From NCBI GenBank assembly GCA_021785435.1, contig JAJYFE010000023.1, positions 1-38,679 of the forward strand: a DNA stretch of 38,679 bases, written 5' to 3'. The position numbers were made by a program, and so were the translations under genes. The DNA comes from Planctomycetota bacterium. Its GTDB lineage: Bacteria; Planctomycetota; Phycisphaerae; WQYP01. The notes under the pieces were generated by a model. It saw only the letters and a program-made list of their open reading frames with translations. It did not search any database and was not told the DNA's origin. This document shows, one piece after another, positions 1-8,392 of this stretch; position 1 is the first letter of the stretch, and each line of letters opens with the position of its first letter.

Positions 1-88
1 CGATGAAAAGACGTGTGTGTTTCATAGCCCCAAGGTCGCCGCGGGCGACTAAACTGTAGCGCGGGGTGCGGTTCTGCGCGGACACCTA
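1..88 (+). repeat. Direct repeat copy A (palindromic, extends to the window edge)
   Basis: This copy matches 305-374 in two blocks. The first begins CGATGAAA and continues GACGTGTGTGTTTCATAGCCC. The second, near 58-88, ends GCGCGGACACCTA. Inside the first block ATGAAA (3-8) and TTTCAT (20-25) can pair. Copy A carries an extra piece (34-58) holding the perfect stem GTCGCC/GGCGAC. The left end is cut by the window, so the true length is unknown. Confidence 0.7.
35..49 (+). repeat. REP-like hairpin GTCGCC-GCG-GGCGAC
   Basis: Perfect 6-bp stem with a 3-base loop, followed by TAAACTGTAGCG. The same stem and tail occur in inverted orientation at 381-410 (tail AAACTGCAGCG when read on the minus strand). 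Related stems with a GACT-N-AACYG-type tail occur at 21722 and 31756. Confidence 0.65.
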
Positions 89-210
89 CGGATGAGGACA
101 AGGGTCGTTTCCGATTCCTGCTCCCGCTCCTGGCCAAGGGCCGGTCGATCAGGCGCAGGGCGCCCATTCCGAGCCGCGCCCGTAAGGAAGCGCCCGCTCC
201 TGGTCGAGGG

Positions 211-225
211 GTCGCCATTGGCGAC
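211..225 (+). repeat. REP-like hairpin GTCGCC-ATT-GGCGAC
   Basis: Perfect 6-bp stem with a 3-base loop. The tail is ACAGCAGGG, resembling the one after the stem at 34618-34633 (ACAGGGCGA) and different from the tail at 35-49. This suggests at least two subtypes of one repeat family. Confidence 0.55.
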
Positions 226-304
226 AGCAGGGGCAAGAGCAGGAGCACGATTGGCCCCACCCTCGGCGCGGTTCCTCCGGCGACTCCTGGATCGGGACGC
301 CGGG

Positions 305-374
305 CGATGAAAGGACGTGTGTGTTTCATAGCCCCCAGCGTTAGCGCGGGGCACGGTTCCGCGCGGACACCTAG
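305..374 (+). repeat. Direct repeat copy B
   Basis: Second copy of the repeat at 1-88, offset by 304 bases, with a few substitutions (AAAGG for AAAAG, GCACGGTTCC for GTGCGGTTCT). It lacks the internal GTCGCC/GGCGAC hairpin of copy A. A related hairpin lies just after it in inverted orientation at 381-410, so the hairpin unit appears to have moved independently of its host repeat. Confidence 0.65.
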
Positions 375-393
375 GACCCGTCGCTGCAGTTTA

Positions 394-408
394 GTCGCCC
401 GCGGCGAG
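394..408 (-). repeat. REP-like hairpin, inverted copy of 35-49
   Basis: GTCGCC-CGC-GGCGAG, five of six pairs. Read on the minus strand, stem and tail match the copy at 34-62 almost base for base (CGGGCGACTAAACTG, then CAGCG against TAGCG). This places two copies head to head about 345 bases apart. Confidence 0.6.
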
Positions 409-598
409 CTCCGGGCTATGAACGCCAGAGGGATGGCGATTTCCAGAACAGAAACTGTCACAGGCCCCGAGTACACCCACGCCGAAGCGCGCCAGGATGG
501 TGGGGGCGTGCCAAGATCTGAAATTATTTGGAAAATCGTAAGTAGCGGTTCCAACGGGGTTTGTGCGGCGTGCCAAGTTTGCCAAGTTTGCCAAGATA
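409..598. other. Intergenic stretch without a recognised gene
   Basis: Short open frames exist on both strands but none has a recognisable domain or a convincing ribosome site. The stretch holds a 9-base tandem repeat at 572-597 and probably decayed 3' sequence of the RepA-like remnant that follows. Confidence 0.5.
572..597. repeat. 9-base tandem repeat, GCCAAGTTT x3 (last partial)
   Basis: GCCAAGTTT is repeated with no spacer and breaks off at GCCAAG. On the minus strand one frame of this tract reads LANLANLA and another reads WQTWQTW. It lies directly next to the C-terminal end of the RepA-like remnant and could be either its former coding tail or a remnant of iteron-like DNA. Confidence 0.6.
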
Positions 599-1027
599 TC
601 AAGATGATAGGTTGGCCATGGCCCAAAGTGACGTGCTGGCGGGGTCGGGGATGGAGCGGAGGCCGAGTGCGTTTTTGGCACGGCTCAGGGTGCGCAGGGA
701 ATAACCGGCGGCTGCGCCGAGTTCGGCCAGCTGGGTGCGGGGTAAGGGGCCGGATTGGAGTTGGGCGGCGAGCCAAGCGATGCAGGCGTCAAGTTTGACG
801 GGGTCGGGGCCGGGGCGAGCGGGTGGGATGGACAGAAGGATGTCGGGGTTGAGGGGAGCTCGGTTTCGGAGAGCCAGTGGATGCGGCCGTTGCGAATGGA
901 ATAAGCGAGTGGGGGCTGGAGGGGCGCCAGGTTGTTCTTGACGGGGACAAGCAGGCGGCGGGCGGGGTCGGGGTTTTCCTCGCGGCGATCGGGGACGGCG
1001 ACGAGGATGTTGCGGGCCGCGCGGCCT
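599..1027 (-). pseudogene. C-terminal remnant of a RepA-like AAA ATPase, frameshifted
   Basis: The minus strand reads AARNILVAVPD, then RRLLVPVKNNLAPLQPPLAY and GRIHWLSETE in one frame. After a shift near 856-862 a second frame gives KLDACIAWLAAQLQSGPLP and LRTLSRAKNALGLRS. I recognise this as the C-terminal part of the AAA_25/RepA-type ATPases of plasmids and phages: an 'AxxxNLAPxxxxLAY' strand followed by a small domain ending in an (S/R)RTLxRAKxxLG helix. The Walker-containing N-terminal half is absent, so the gene is a fragment. It lies just beyond the DUF499 stop and marks mobile-element debris at the island's end. The family call is from memory and needs a profile search. Confidence 0.5.
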
Positions 1028-1136
1028 GGGCAGCCGCGAGCTTCGCCTTGCACTCGTCGAACACCTGGCGTGCTTGCTCGGCTGCCTTTTCGACAGCCTC
1101 CAGCGACCCTGCGGCGGCTCCCAGCAGCCCGGGATA

Positions 1137-4100
1137 CTATTCAATCAAATCCACCTCGCGCAGCGGTTCCAGGACGCCGTTCTGGAGCTTGCCCTTGTCG
1201 AAACCATCGGGCGACTCCGCCTCCACATTGACCTGCACCTTGCCGGCCATATCGGCGAGGTTGGCGATAGCGTTCCACGCGGTGAAAAGGGCATTGCGAT
1301 CCGCCGAGAACGCGATGTGGACGTTGGTCTGCTTCTGTGCCGGCGGCGTCACGAGGGGCTGGACGCCGCCCGGCCCGACTACCGGCGGCGTCACCGGGGG
1401 TTGTCCACCACCACCGCCAACGGGTGGTTGGGGCGTGGGCGCGGGCGACGGGATGGACGCGGGCAGCATGATGAAACCCGTATCGAGATCGATTTCGTCT
1501 TCCGCGACCGGGGCGTTGAACCGCACCTTCGCCGGCGCGACCGGGAACTTGCCGTCCTCAGCCAGGGCGGGAACCGCGCCGGTCACATACCCGAAGTTGC
1601 CCTCAGCCACGCCCCGCGAGATGGCCTTTCGGATCACATCCGATGACACCAGCCGGGGGAACCCCAGGAACGAGTAGAAACCCTCGACCACTTCGACCAC
1701 GCGGATGCCCATGCGTGGCGGCGTCCCCTCGCCGAGCTTGAACAGATCCACGACCTTCGTCGGCGCTACGGACGGGAACACCTGCTTCTGCACCTGCGTG
1801 AGCAGCTCCATGATCCGCTCGTGGATCGCCGCTTCTTTTTTGTCGTTGAGGGTGGTCTGTAGCGGGCGTCCGCCGACGGCGATCACATCGACCGCCAACC
1901 CCCCGGCCTCGGCGCGGGGCAGCCAGACCTCCAGGTAGAGCTTCAGTAGCGCGGCCTCCGCCGCGGCTTTTTCGGTCGATTCCCGCTCACGGAGCTGGCT
2001 CTTCTGCTCGTCCGTGAGGTTCAGTTGCCTGGCCCTGGCACGGACTTGTTCAATGGCCAGCAGATACCGCACCGCGCGGCGTAGGATTTCAACCTGGTCG
2101 TCGGACGGCACGGCCAGGCCCAGGCCGTTGCGGAAATTACGCGGGCGGTCACCGTAGCGCTCCAAGATCTCCTTGGCCTTGGCCTCCTGCGCCGGTTTCG
2201 GCTGCTCGGTGAATTCCAGGGGCAGATAGGCCACCAGAAAGCGCGGCTCTCTGTCCGGTATGCCCGCGGATTTTTCGGGCCAGATAATGGCATCATGATG
2301 GCCCGCCATCCGCGTTTCGAGCAGCTCCTTGATCTTGGTGTGGACCTGCCGGTCGTCGCGGGCAACCGAGTTGGCTTCCTGCTCCACCAGCAGGGTAATA
2401 TTCGGGTCTTTCTTGAAACAGTAACGCACGCCGTCGAAATGAAGATAGAGGCACTGCTCTTTAAGTTCCTTCAGGCAGGCCAGCGCGGTGGTGCTGTCCA
2501 GGTCGGGGCCGACGCATACTGACAGTAGCTCCTGTTCATCGGTTCCCGGCGGCAGGGCGTCGCCATTGCCGCCGCGGCGCAGGCCGCCGAATGAGTACAT
2601 GAGAATGGCCGTAGCCAGGCGTGCCGCATTGCGTTTTCCGGCCTCGGAGGGGTTCTCCTTGGCTCGCCGGTCATCGATCCGCCGTGCCCGGGCATTCGCG
2701 CCGAGCAGGTCGTGTTCCAGCACCGCCTGGAAGTCCGCCTGTTGGCCGACTTCCTTGAAGAACGCCAGACGCACCTCGGCATCGGTCATGGGCACGTCGC
2801 CGGGGCCGAGCACGATGCTGCTGCGTCCGGCGCGGTGTGTGGCCCGCAGGCACGCCGCCAGGAACCGCAGCGCCCCACGGGTCCGCTGGAAGTCCGGGAT
2901 CGCCGCCCAGCGTTCGCGCATCAAATCAATCAGCGCCGGATGAAATGGGTACGCCGCCCGGATTCGGTCCCGCAGGGCCAGGCCCTCGTCCTCGGCCTGC
3001 CGCGTCTGAGCGCTGCTTTGTGCGTACGCCCGGCGCATCTGCGTGAAAACTTCCTGATATGCCGTGGCCGCCGGCGCGGCCGGTTCGGCGCCGGCGGGGT
3101 TGGCCAGGAGCCGCCGCTGGATCACCGACATAATCTCATTGCCCTCCACCGGCTCGCGGCGCTGATCCTTCCGCGCCGCCAGATGGTCCACCGTCTGGAG
3201 CAGGTTGATGTACTCGAGGCTCTCCCGCTTGCTGGATTGGAGCGAGAAGACCAAAGCGGTGTTTTGGGTGTTGGCCACGGCCACGGTCAAACGTTGCAGG
3301 AAGGTCAGCGTTTCGTCGCGGAGCGTGGTTTTTTCCACCTTTACGCCGCCGGCGCTGATCAGGTATTGGAGCACCTCATCCAGCAGGATCAGGTTTGGTC
3401 CCGCCGCAAGCAGCTTGAGCAGCTCGTCATCGCCCGGGGCAACGCGGGCTTCATCCTGCTGGCGCAGGAGCTCGTAACCCTGCCTGTCGCCAAGCCGCCA
3501 GGCAATCCAGCCCCACAGGGTGCGGGCGTATTGGCCCGTGCCGGGCATTTCCTTGCCTTTTATGGCGTCGAAAAACTGACCGTCGAACACCGCGACGCGC
3601 GCGGTCGGGGGCCGGGGCAGGTCTTTTCCTTCCGGGATTGCGTCCAGCGTCCCGCGGTGCGTCGCCGCGTGGAACAGCGCGGCCAAGGTATGCGATTTGC
3701 CGCCACCGAAGGGGGTGATGAGTTTGAGGACGCGGCTGCCGCCACCGCCGCCCAGGCGCGTCAGCACGTCATTGAGCAGTGACCGCAGGCCGGCGGTCAG
3801 ATACGACGCGCGGAAAAAGTGCTCGGGGTCGCGGTACACCGCGGGAACATTGGGACTGCCATCGGTGAGCGGCCCTAGGTCCAGGGCGAAAATGTCCTCG
3901 GAGAATTCCGCCGACAGCACATCGGGATGCAAGGGAACGGATTCGATCCAGGGCTTCGGCGCCACCACCGTTGCCGCGGCTGAAGTTCCAGCATCACCCT
4001 CCAACAAGCCCGCTTCCACGAGGAATACACGAAGCTGGGCTGCGAACAGCTGGGCCTCCTCGGCCGAGACCCGCTCGCCCTTATGCGTGGCGCGGTTTCG

Positions 4101-4424
4101 AACATCCACAAAGGTGTTGAAGTTTGTGTTGGCGAAGTGGCTCATTTTCCGGCCCAGGGCTTTTTCCGCCTTGGTGACGAGCTTAGCTTCACGATATAAC
4201 CCCACCAATTGGCCCAGGGTAAGCTGCCCCACCGGTTTGCCTTTACCGATATTCTCGAGGGTTTCGGACACGATTTGCTGGTCGCCACCTGTCAAACTCT
4301 CTGAAGTTCGACGGTACAGCTCCCGCAACAACGCTTCCAGCAGCGTGCCGCATTCCTGAACCGCCTGCTTGGCGTGGCCGTGTTCGAGAAGTGCGTTAAT
4401 CTCGTTTAATTGGTGCGTCCACAC
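1137..4424 (-). CDS. DUF499 ATPase with N-terminal Swt1-type HEPN domain
   Basis: This 1095-residue protein starts at a GTG (4424) preceded by AAGGAG at good spacing; an upstream in-frame ATG at 4505 has no comparable site. Residues 1-140 form a helical HEPN-like domain with an intact RNRATH motif (residues 109-114), matching the HEPN ribonuclease pattern Rx4-6H. A large P-loop region follows, with ITPFGGGKSH (Walker A-like, about 236-245) and LILLDEVLQYL (Walker B), typical of DUF499/COG1483 ATPases of defence loci. A Pro/Gly-rich linker (PAPTPQPPVGGGGG) precedes a short C-terminal domain. It is the last gene of the operon, 17 bases after the HEPN gene. The likely role is an ATP-driven component of phage restriction, perhaps cleaving RNA through its HEPN domain; that activity is inference. 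Confidence 0.85.
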   Translation of the reverse strand: MWTHQLNEINALLEHGHAKQAVQECGTLLEALLRELYRRTSESLTGGDQQIVSETLENIGKGKPVGQLTLGQLVGLYREAKLVTKAEKALGRKMSHFANTNFNTFVDVRNRATHKGERVSAEEAQLFAAQLRVFLVEAGLLEGDAGTSAAATVVAPKPWIESVPLHPDVLSAEFSEDIFALDLGPLTDGSPNVPAVYRDPEHFFRASYLTAGLRSLLNDVLTRLGGGGGSRVLKLITPFGGGKSHTLAALFHAATHRGTLDAIPEGKDLPRPPTARVAVFDGQFFDAIKGKEMPGTGQYARTLWGWIAWRLGDRQGYELLRQQDEARVAPGDDELLKLLAAGPNLILLDEVLQYLISAGGVKVEKTTLRDETLTFLQRLTVAVANTQNTALVFSLQSSKRESLEYINLLQTVDHLAARKDQRREPVEGNEIMSVIQRRLLANPAGAEPAAPAATAYQEVFTQMRRAYAQSSAQTRQAEDEGLALRDRIRAAYPFHPALIDLMRERWAAIPDFQRTRGALRFLAACLRATHRAGRSSIVLGPGDVPMTDAEVRLAFFKEVGQQADFQAVLEHDLLGANARARRIDDRRAKENPSEAGKRNAARLATAILMYSFGGLRRGGNGDALPPGTDEQELLSVCVGPDLDSTTALACLKELKEQCLYLHFDGVRYCFKKDPNITLLVEQEANSVARDDRQVHTKIKELLETRMAGHHDAIIWPEKSAGIPDREPRFLVAYLPLEFTEQPKPAQEAKAKEILERYGDRPRNFRNGLGLAVPSDDQVEILRRAVRYLLAIEQVRARARQLNLTDEQKSQLRERESTEKAAAEAALLKLYLEVWLPRAEAGGLAVDVIAVGGRPLQTTLNDKKEAAIHERIMELLTQVQKQVFPSVAPTKVVDLFKLGEGTPPRMGIRVVEVVEGFYSFLGFPRLVSSDVIRKAISRGVAEGNFGYVTGAVPALAEDGKFPVAPAKVRFNAPVAEDEIDLDTGFIMLPASIPSPAPTPQPPVGGGGGQPPVTPPVVGPGGVQPLVTPPAQKQTNVHIAFSADRNALFTAWNAIANLADMAGKVQVNVEAESPDGFDKGKLQNGVLEPLREVDLIE

Positions 4425-4441
4425 GATCGCTCCTTGCGCGC

Positions 4442-4861
4442 TCAGGCGGCCCCTGTTTGCCGCTGGGCCCAGTGAAGTACCTGCGCGGAGCGGGCCAGCA
4501 GCCAATCCGAAGCGACGCTCCGCAACGCGGTCGCCTCTGGGTCAAACTCGTCGCCGTACCGCGCCAGCGCGGCGAAGGGCGTCAGTCGCGGCAGGTTCTC
4601 CGCGTCCGGCGGCAAAACGAGGTCGCTGTTGCGTACAAGCTTGACCAGAGCCTGTATGTCGTGCGTGAAGGGCTAGCGCACGCCGGGCGCCGCCAGGACC
4701 GCCTTGAGGCACTTTTCCACCGCCTGCTGGCGGTGAAAGCCGATGATCCAGGGCGACGCCTGCGGATCGCGGGCCAGCGCGCGGCAGGCGTGGTCGTCCG
4801 CCCGCGCTGTGCGGAGCAGGATTCGCGCCTGTTCCCGCAGCGGGTCGTCGGTCACGGGCAT
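4442..4861 (-). pseudogene. HEPN-domain toxin (COG2250 type) with in-frame amber codon
   Basis: ATG at 4861 overlaps the MNT gene by 10 bases. The frame runs 62 residues (including FHRQQAVEKCLKAVLAAPGVR) to a TAG at 4673-4675. The same frame then stays open for another 76 codons, reading PFTHDIQALVKLVRNSDLVL, LPRLTPFAALARYG and DWLLARSAQVLHWAQ, to a TGA at 4442-4444. The post-stop sequence is exactly what HEPN partners of MNT proteins carry ('T-HD-L..L', 'LT..A...RY'), and family members usually have an aromatic residue where the TAG stands. A single nonsense change (TAC or TAT to TAG) explains this best. Full length would be 139 residues, normal for the family. Either the toxin is truncated or the codon is suppressed. 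Classification as HEPN is confident; its state is inferred. Confidence 0.8.
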
Positions 4862-5175
4862 CTCCGGCCGGTCAGCGCCACCTCATAAGCCAATGTGTTG
4901 GGCGTATCTTTGTGCCGCGCAAAGCGCGCCCGGTCAGTCACGATGACGTCCGCGCTGATGACGCGATCCCCGAACGCCGCTTCCATCGCCTTGCGCAGAC
5001 GAAACATTTCGGCGAGCCGGTCCGCAACAATGGGTTCGACGACCAGGAAATCAAGGTCACTTTCCGGCCGCGCGCGCCCGGTGGCGTGCGACCCGAAGAG
5101 ATAGATTTCCGAGCCCGCGGGAGCCGCGCGGTTGAGGGCCGCCGCCGCCCCCCGGATCAGCGTTTCATCCGTCAT
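4852..5175 (-). CDS. MNT-type nucleotidyltransferase (antitoxin of MNT-HEPN pair)
   Basis: This 107-residue protein has the minimal nucleotidyltransferase signature GSx10DxD: G28-S29, then D40-L41-D42 (LFGSHATGRARPESDLDFLV). In MNT-HEPN pairs the MNT protein neutralises the HEPN ribonuclease, in studied cases by adding AMP to it. The start ATG (5175) has a strong AGGAGGAG upstream. It lies 25 bases after the methylase stop and overlaps the HEPN start, so the pair is co-transcribed with the defence genes. The antitoxin looks intact while its partner carries an amber codon. The pair may serve as an addiction module or as a sensor/effector for the surrounding system; this role is inferred. Confidence 0.85.
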   Translation of the reverse strand: MTDETLIRGAAAALNRAAPAGSEIYLFGSHATGRARPESDLDFLVVEPIVADRLAEMFRLRKAMEAAFGDRVISADVIVTDRARFARHKDTPNTLAYEVALTGRRCP

Positions 5176-5200
5176 TGCGCCGTCTCCTCCTGCCGGTATT

Positions 5201-8200
5201 TTAACGTCGGGTTATTCCGCGTTCCAATGGGCTTACGGCGTCGTCAATGACGCTCTTCCAATTCGCCGTGAGCTTCGCCAGGGCGGCCAGTTCGGCGCCG
5301 GCGGAGACCGCCGCCAGTTCGCTGCCTTTGAGCGCCGGGCCGGAAAGGGCTTGGGCCAGTACGCGCAACTGCTCGCGGTTTACCCGTGCCTGACGGAAAA
5401 ACTCCGTCATTGCGGCGGGCGAACGGTTCTCCATCAGCCACAGTACGCGATGCAACACATCGACGAGCGGAGCGGATTCCCCCGCTTGGCCATTCTCCGA
5501 CGGCAGGCCAAGCTTGTCATCATTACCGCGTTCCGTGAAATCACGCAGGCGATAGGTATTTTTCTTTTTTTCCAGCAGTGGGTTCCGGCCGGTGGATAAG
5601 CCCTTGTGTCCATCCAGTTCCACGTGCTGGCCATAGGTAAAGACGATGGCTTCGCCGGCGTCGACAGCGGCAGATTTGTGGACGTAACGCCAAAGCACGG
5701 CGAAGCGGCTCGGCGGATCGACCGCCGTGACCCCCCGCGCAACTTTGCCGGCAATTTGCTCGAGCATCACATCCAGCACCACGCCTTCCACCTCGGCCAG
5801 GAATTTTGCCGTGGGCATTTCCTCGCCGTTGGCGTATTCCACCCGCTCGTATTTCGTGAACGCCCGCAAGCCGGCGCCGACTGCGGCGATCACCAAGTCG
5901 GCGCCGGTGATGCCCCGCTCCCACAATGCGGCAATTCGCCCGCGGACGACCTGCGCCAGCTCGGGTCGGACGTCGTCCTCGTGGCTGCCAGTCCCCGCGT
6001 CGGGGGATCTCTTCCTCGAAACGAGGAACACGCTCGACGCGAGGGCCGCCGTGTCCATAGCGATAACCCAGCCTTTGCGCTCCGTGTCCAAGGGCCACGC
6101 CTCCGTCACAGTGAAGCCCGCACGGCGCATGGCGTCAATGAGGGTCGACCAGCCAAGGGTGGTCCTGTGTGCGTAGACAACCGCCATGAAACCGCCAGGC
6201 TTCAATGCCGCGTGGGCGCCCGCGAAAGCGGCTTGCATCATCTGTTCATAGCCGGTTTTTGCCGCAGCCTTATTCCCCTTGTGGCGATAGGGCGCGGCGA
6301 TGGCTTCGGCCTTTTTCGGCGTCCCCTCGGCGGCGAAGTGCTCGGGGAGCAGATGGCCAATCGCTCGGCGCAGCCACACGTAGAAAAAGTCGGACAGGTT
6401 CGAGTACGAAACGTTGTCATAATACGGTGGATCGGTGATCACCGCGTCGCACGACGATTCCCCGAACGGCAATGCGAGTGCAGACCCGCGCACGACGAGG
6501 GCCCGATCGCCCGTGTCTCGAAGCATCTCGATAACGGTGGGGCCGCTTTCCGACACCGACGCCCAACTCGCCCCGTCCGGGTTGAACGGGTTGGTCTCCG
6601 CGAAGTCCCAGACCAGCGGCAGGGATTGCTGTGGGAAGCTGTTCTTCACGCCGCGCCCGCCCGTATAGTTAAACATGCACAGCGTGGAGCAGAAGTCGGC
6701 GAGCTTGCCGAGATTCAGGGCCAGCATCATCATTATCGCCCGGGCGCGCCCCTCCTCGATGCCCGTCGCAGCGCCTGCTGGCTGCGCCTCCCTGACGGCT
6801 GCACAGGCTGCTATCAGGGCGAGTTGCTGCCTACCCGTGAAGATGTCCGCCCACCTCGTGAATCCTGCCCGATCGATGTCCATGGACCTTGGATTGACCT
6901 CAATTTTCTCGGTTAGGGCGGGGATGCCGTTCTTCGCCTGAAGCTTCTGAATTCGACCGTCGATGATGTTCCGGTCCGGCTCGGGGCGATTCCCAGGCGT
7001 CTCATCCGCAAGGTATGCCTTCCCGCGCTTACCCGGCCGGGTGCATGCGATCGCCATCATCCGCTGGCTGATGCGCTGTTGCCGCCCCTCGGCCTTCACG
7101 TACCCATTGTCCACCACGGCACCGCAGAACGGGCAGGTTGCGTTGCCTGCGGAAGAGAATCCGGCGGGGTCGAAATCAAAATCGCTTTCCTTCGCGTGCT
7201 CGACGACCTCGAAGCGGACCTGCTTTTCCCCTTTCGGCGCGACCATGCGCAAGGCCACGTGGCGCCCGGGCTTCTTGCACAGCCAGGTTTGCTTGACCAG
7301 CGGCACGGTGGCGCCGCAGGCGGGGTTCCTGCACTTCACCGTGCGCGTCCAAAGGTAGGCCACCGGTTGCAGAAATCCAGCGGGAAGCGCCGGCGCGGCG
7401 CCTTCCTCCGCGGCCATGTCGCCTTCGTCCGCCTCACCCCCGTACATGTTGGGCTGCCGCGACCGGCGCGGTGGGTCCGCGGAATCCGCTCCCCCGCGGC
7501 CGCGTTTCGGCCGGCCGGGCTTGGTTACATTCCAGCGGCCGGTTTCGTGATCGAAGGCGATCTCCGGCGGCGTTTCCCAGACGGCTGGATCTGGAATCGG
7601 CGGATAAAGATCGCCAATTTCTTTGCGCACTTTATCCAGCACCCAATGGCCCCAGTAGCGGACTTCGTCGGCCAGGCCGCCCCAAGTGGGCTTGCCGTCC
7701 CCGCCTTTGGGGCCGGTCATGCCGGGGGCGCTCGGATCGGGCTTGCCATATTTCTGCGGATAGACCAGGGTGCAAAGCTCAATGATGTAGGCGACGGGGT
7801 TCAGGTCCAGCGCGTAGGCCTCGCAGCCGAGGCGCAGGGCTTCCAGCGGAATCGAGCCGCCGCCGGCGAACATATCCAGCACGCGCGGGCGCGGGGCGCG
7901 GCCCGCCTCAATGTCCGGCCGCGATACCCGCTTCTGATCCCTGGGCCATTTGAACTCCTCCACCCAGGATGGCCATTGGCCGGTTTTTTCCGCTTCGGCC
8001 AGCTCGGCGGAAAGGCGATCGGCGTGGGCGTCAAGGATATGCCGCTGGGCTTCGGCGATCACGCGCGGATCGCCGGGGTATTTGCACAGGCGGGTGACGA
8101 AATCTTTGGCGGCGCTGCGGTTCAGGCCGCGTTTCGTCCCATTTTTCCACTGCTCGATCTTCTCCGGATCGCCGGTTGCGATATTGTGGGTCGGCAAGTC

Positions 8201-8392
8201 GCCGTCAAACCAGCGATTCGCGGGTACCAGGGCGCCATACACCGCCGCGCGGCAGGCCACCAGCGGTCTTCGCGCCCACCACAAATGCAGCGTCGAAATA
8301 TGCCCCTTGCGCACCGATTTTTCGCGCGAGGCCTCCTTGCTTATTTCCTGGATGGGCAGGTAGTCTTCGATCAGGCGCATGCCATCAGACAT
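5201..8392 (-). CDS. DUF1156-type DNA adenine methylase with zinc-ribbon insert
   Basis: This 1063-residue protein starts at ATG 8392, preceded by AAGGAGG; the reading frame extends 31 codons further up but without a better site. The N-terminus (LIEDYLPIQEISKEASREKS, then HISTLHLWWARRPL) is the DUF1156 signature of COG1743 methylases. The SAM-binding motif DMFAGGG lies at about 173-179 and the catalytic DPPY at about 654-657, separated by a long insert containing Cys pairs (CRNPAC, WLC, CPFC, about 354-423) that form a zinc ribbon. DPPY with the FxGxG-like motif indicates N6-adenine methylation. In defence operons such enzymes mark host DNA. Its start overlaps the stop of the small upstream frame (TAATG). 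Confidence 0.9.
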   Translation of the reverse strand: MSDGMRLIEDYLPIQEISKEASREKSVRKGHISTLHLWWARRPLVACRAAVYGALVPANRWFDGDLPTHNIATGDPEKIEQWKNGTKRGLNRSAAKDFVTRLCKYPGDPRVIAEAQRHILDAHADRLSAELAEAEKTGQWPSWVEEFKWPRDQKRVSRPDIEAGRAPRPRVLDMFAGGGSIPLEALRLGCEAYALDLNPVAYIIELCTLVYPQKYGKPDPSAPGMTGPKGGDGKPTWGGLADEVRYWGHWVLDKVRKEIGDLYPPIPDPAVWETPPEIAFDHETGRWNVTKPGRPKRGRGGADSADPPRRSRQPNMYGGEADEGDMAAEEGAAPALPAGFLQPVAYLWTRTVKCRNPACGATVPLVKQTWLCKKPGRHVALRMVAPKGEKQVRFEVVEHAKESDFDFDPAGFSSAGNATCPFCGAVVDNGYVKAEGRQQRISQRMMAIACTRPGKRGKAYLADETPGNRPEPDRNIIDGRIQKLQAKNGIPALTEKIEVNPRSMDIDRAGFTRWADIFTGRQQLALIAACAAVREAQPAGAATGIEEGRARAIMMMLALNLGKLADFCSTLCMFNYTGGRGVKNSFPQQSLPLVWDFAETNPFNPDGASWASVSESGPTVIEMLRDTGDRALVVRGSALALPFGESSCDAVITDPPYYDNVSYSNLSDFFYVWLRRAIGHLLPEHFAAEGTPKKAEAIAAPYRHKGNKAAAKTGYEQMMQAAFAGAHAALKPGGFMAVVYAHRTTLGWSTLIDAMRRAGFTVTEAWPLDTERKGWVIAMDTAALASSVFLVSRKRSPDAGTGSHEDDVRPELAQVVRGRIAALWERGITGADLVIAAVGAGLRAFTKYERVEYANGEEMPTAKFLAEVEGVVLDVMLEQIAGKVARGVTAVDPPSRFAVLWRYVHKSAAVDAGEAIVFTYGQHVELDGHKGLSTGRNPLLEKKKNTYRLRDFTERGNDDKLGLPSENGQAGESAPLVDVLHRVLWLMENRSPAAMTEFFRQARVNREQLRVLAQALSGPALKGSELAAVSAGAELAALAKLTANWKSVIDDAVSPLERGITRR

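Noticed and set aside
572-597. The 9-base tandem repeat as functional iterons of a replication origin
   Set aside because: Only two and a half units, no AT-rich or DnaA-like sequence nearby, and it also reads as coding repeat in the decayed gene's frame.
1137-4675. Recoding of TAG as a sense codon, suggested by two in-frame TAGs with coding-like sequence beyond
   Set aside because: fabH, fabD, acpP and thrS all end in TAG exactly at the expected family C-terminus, so TAG is an ordinary stop in this genome.
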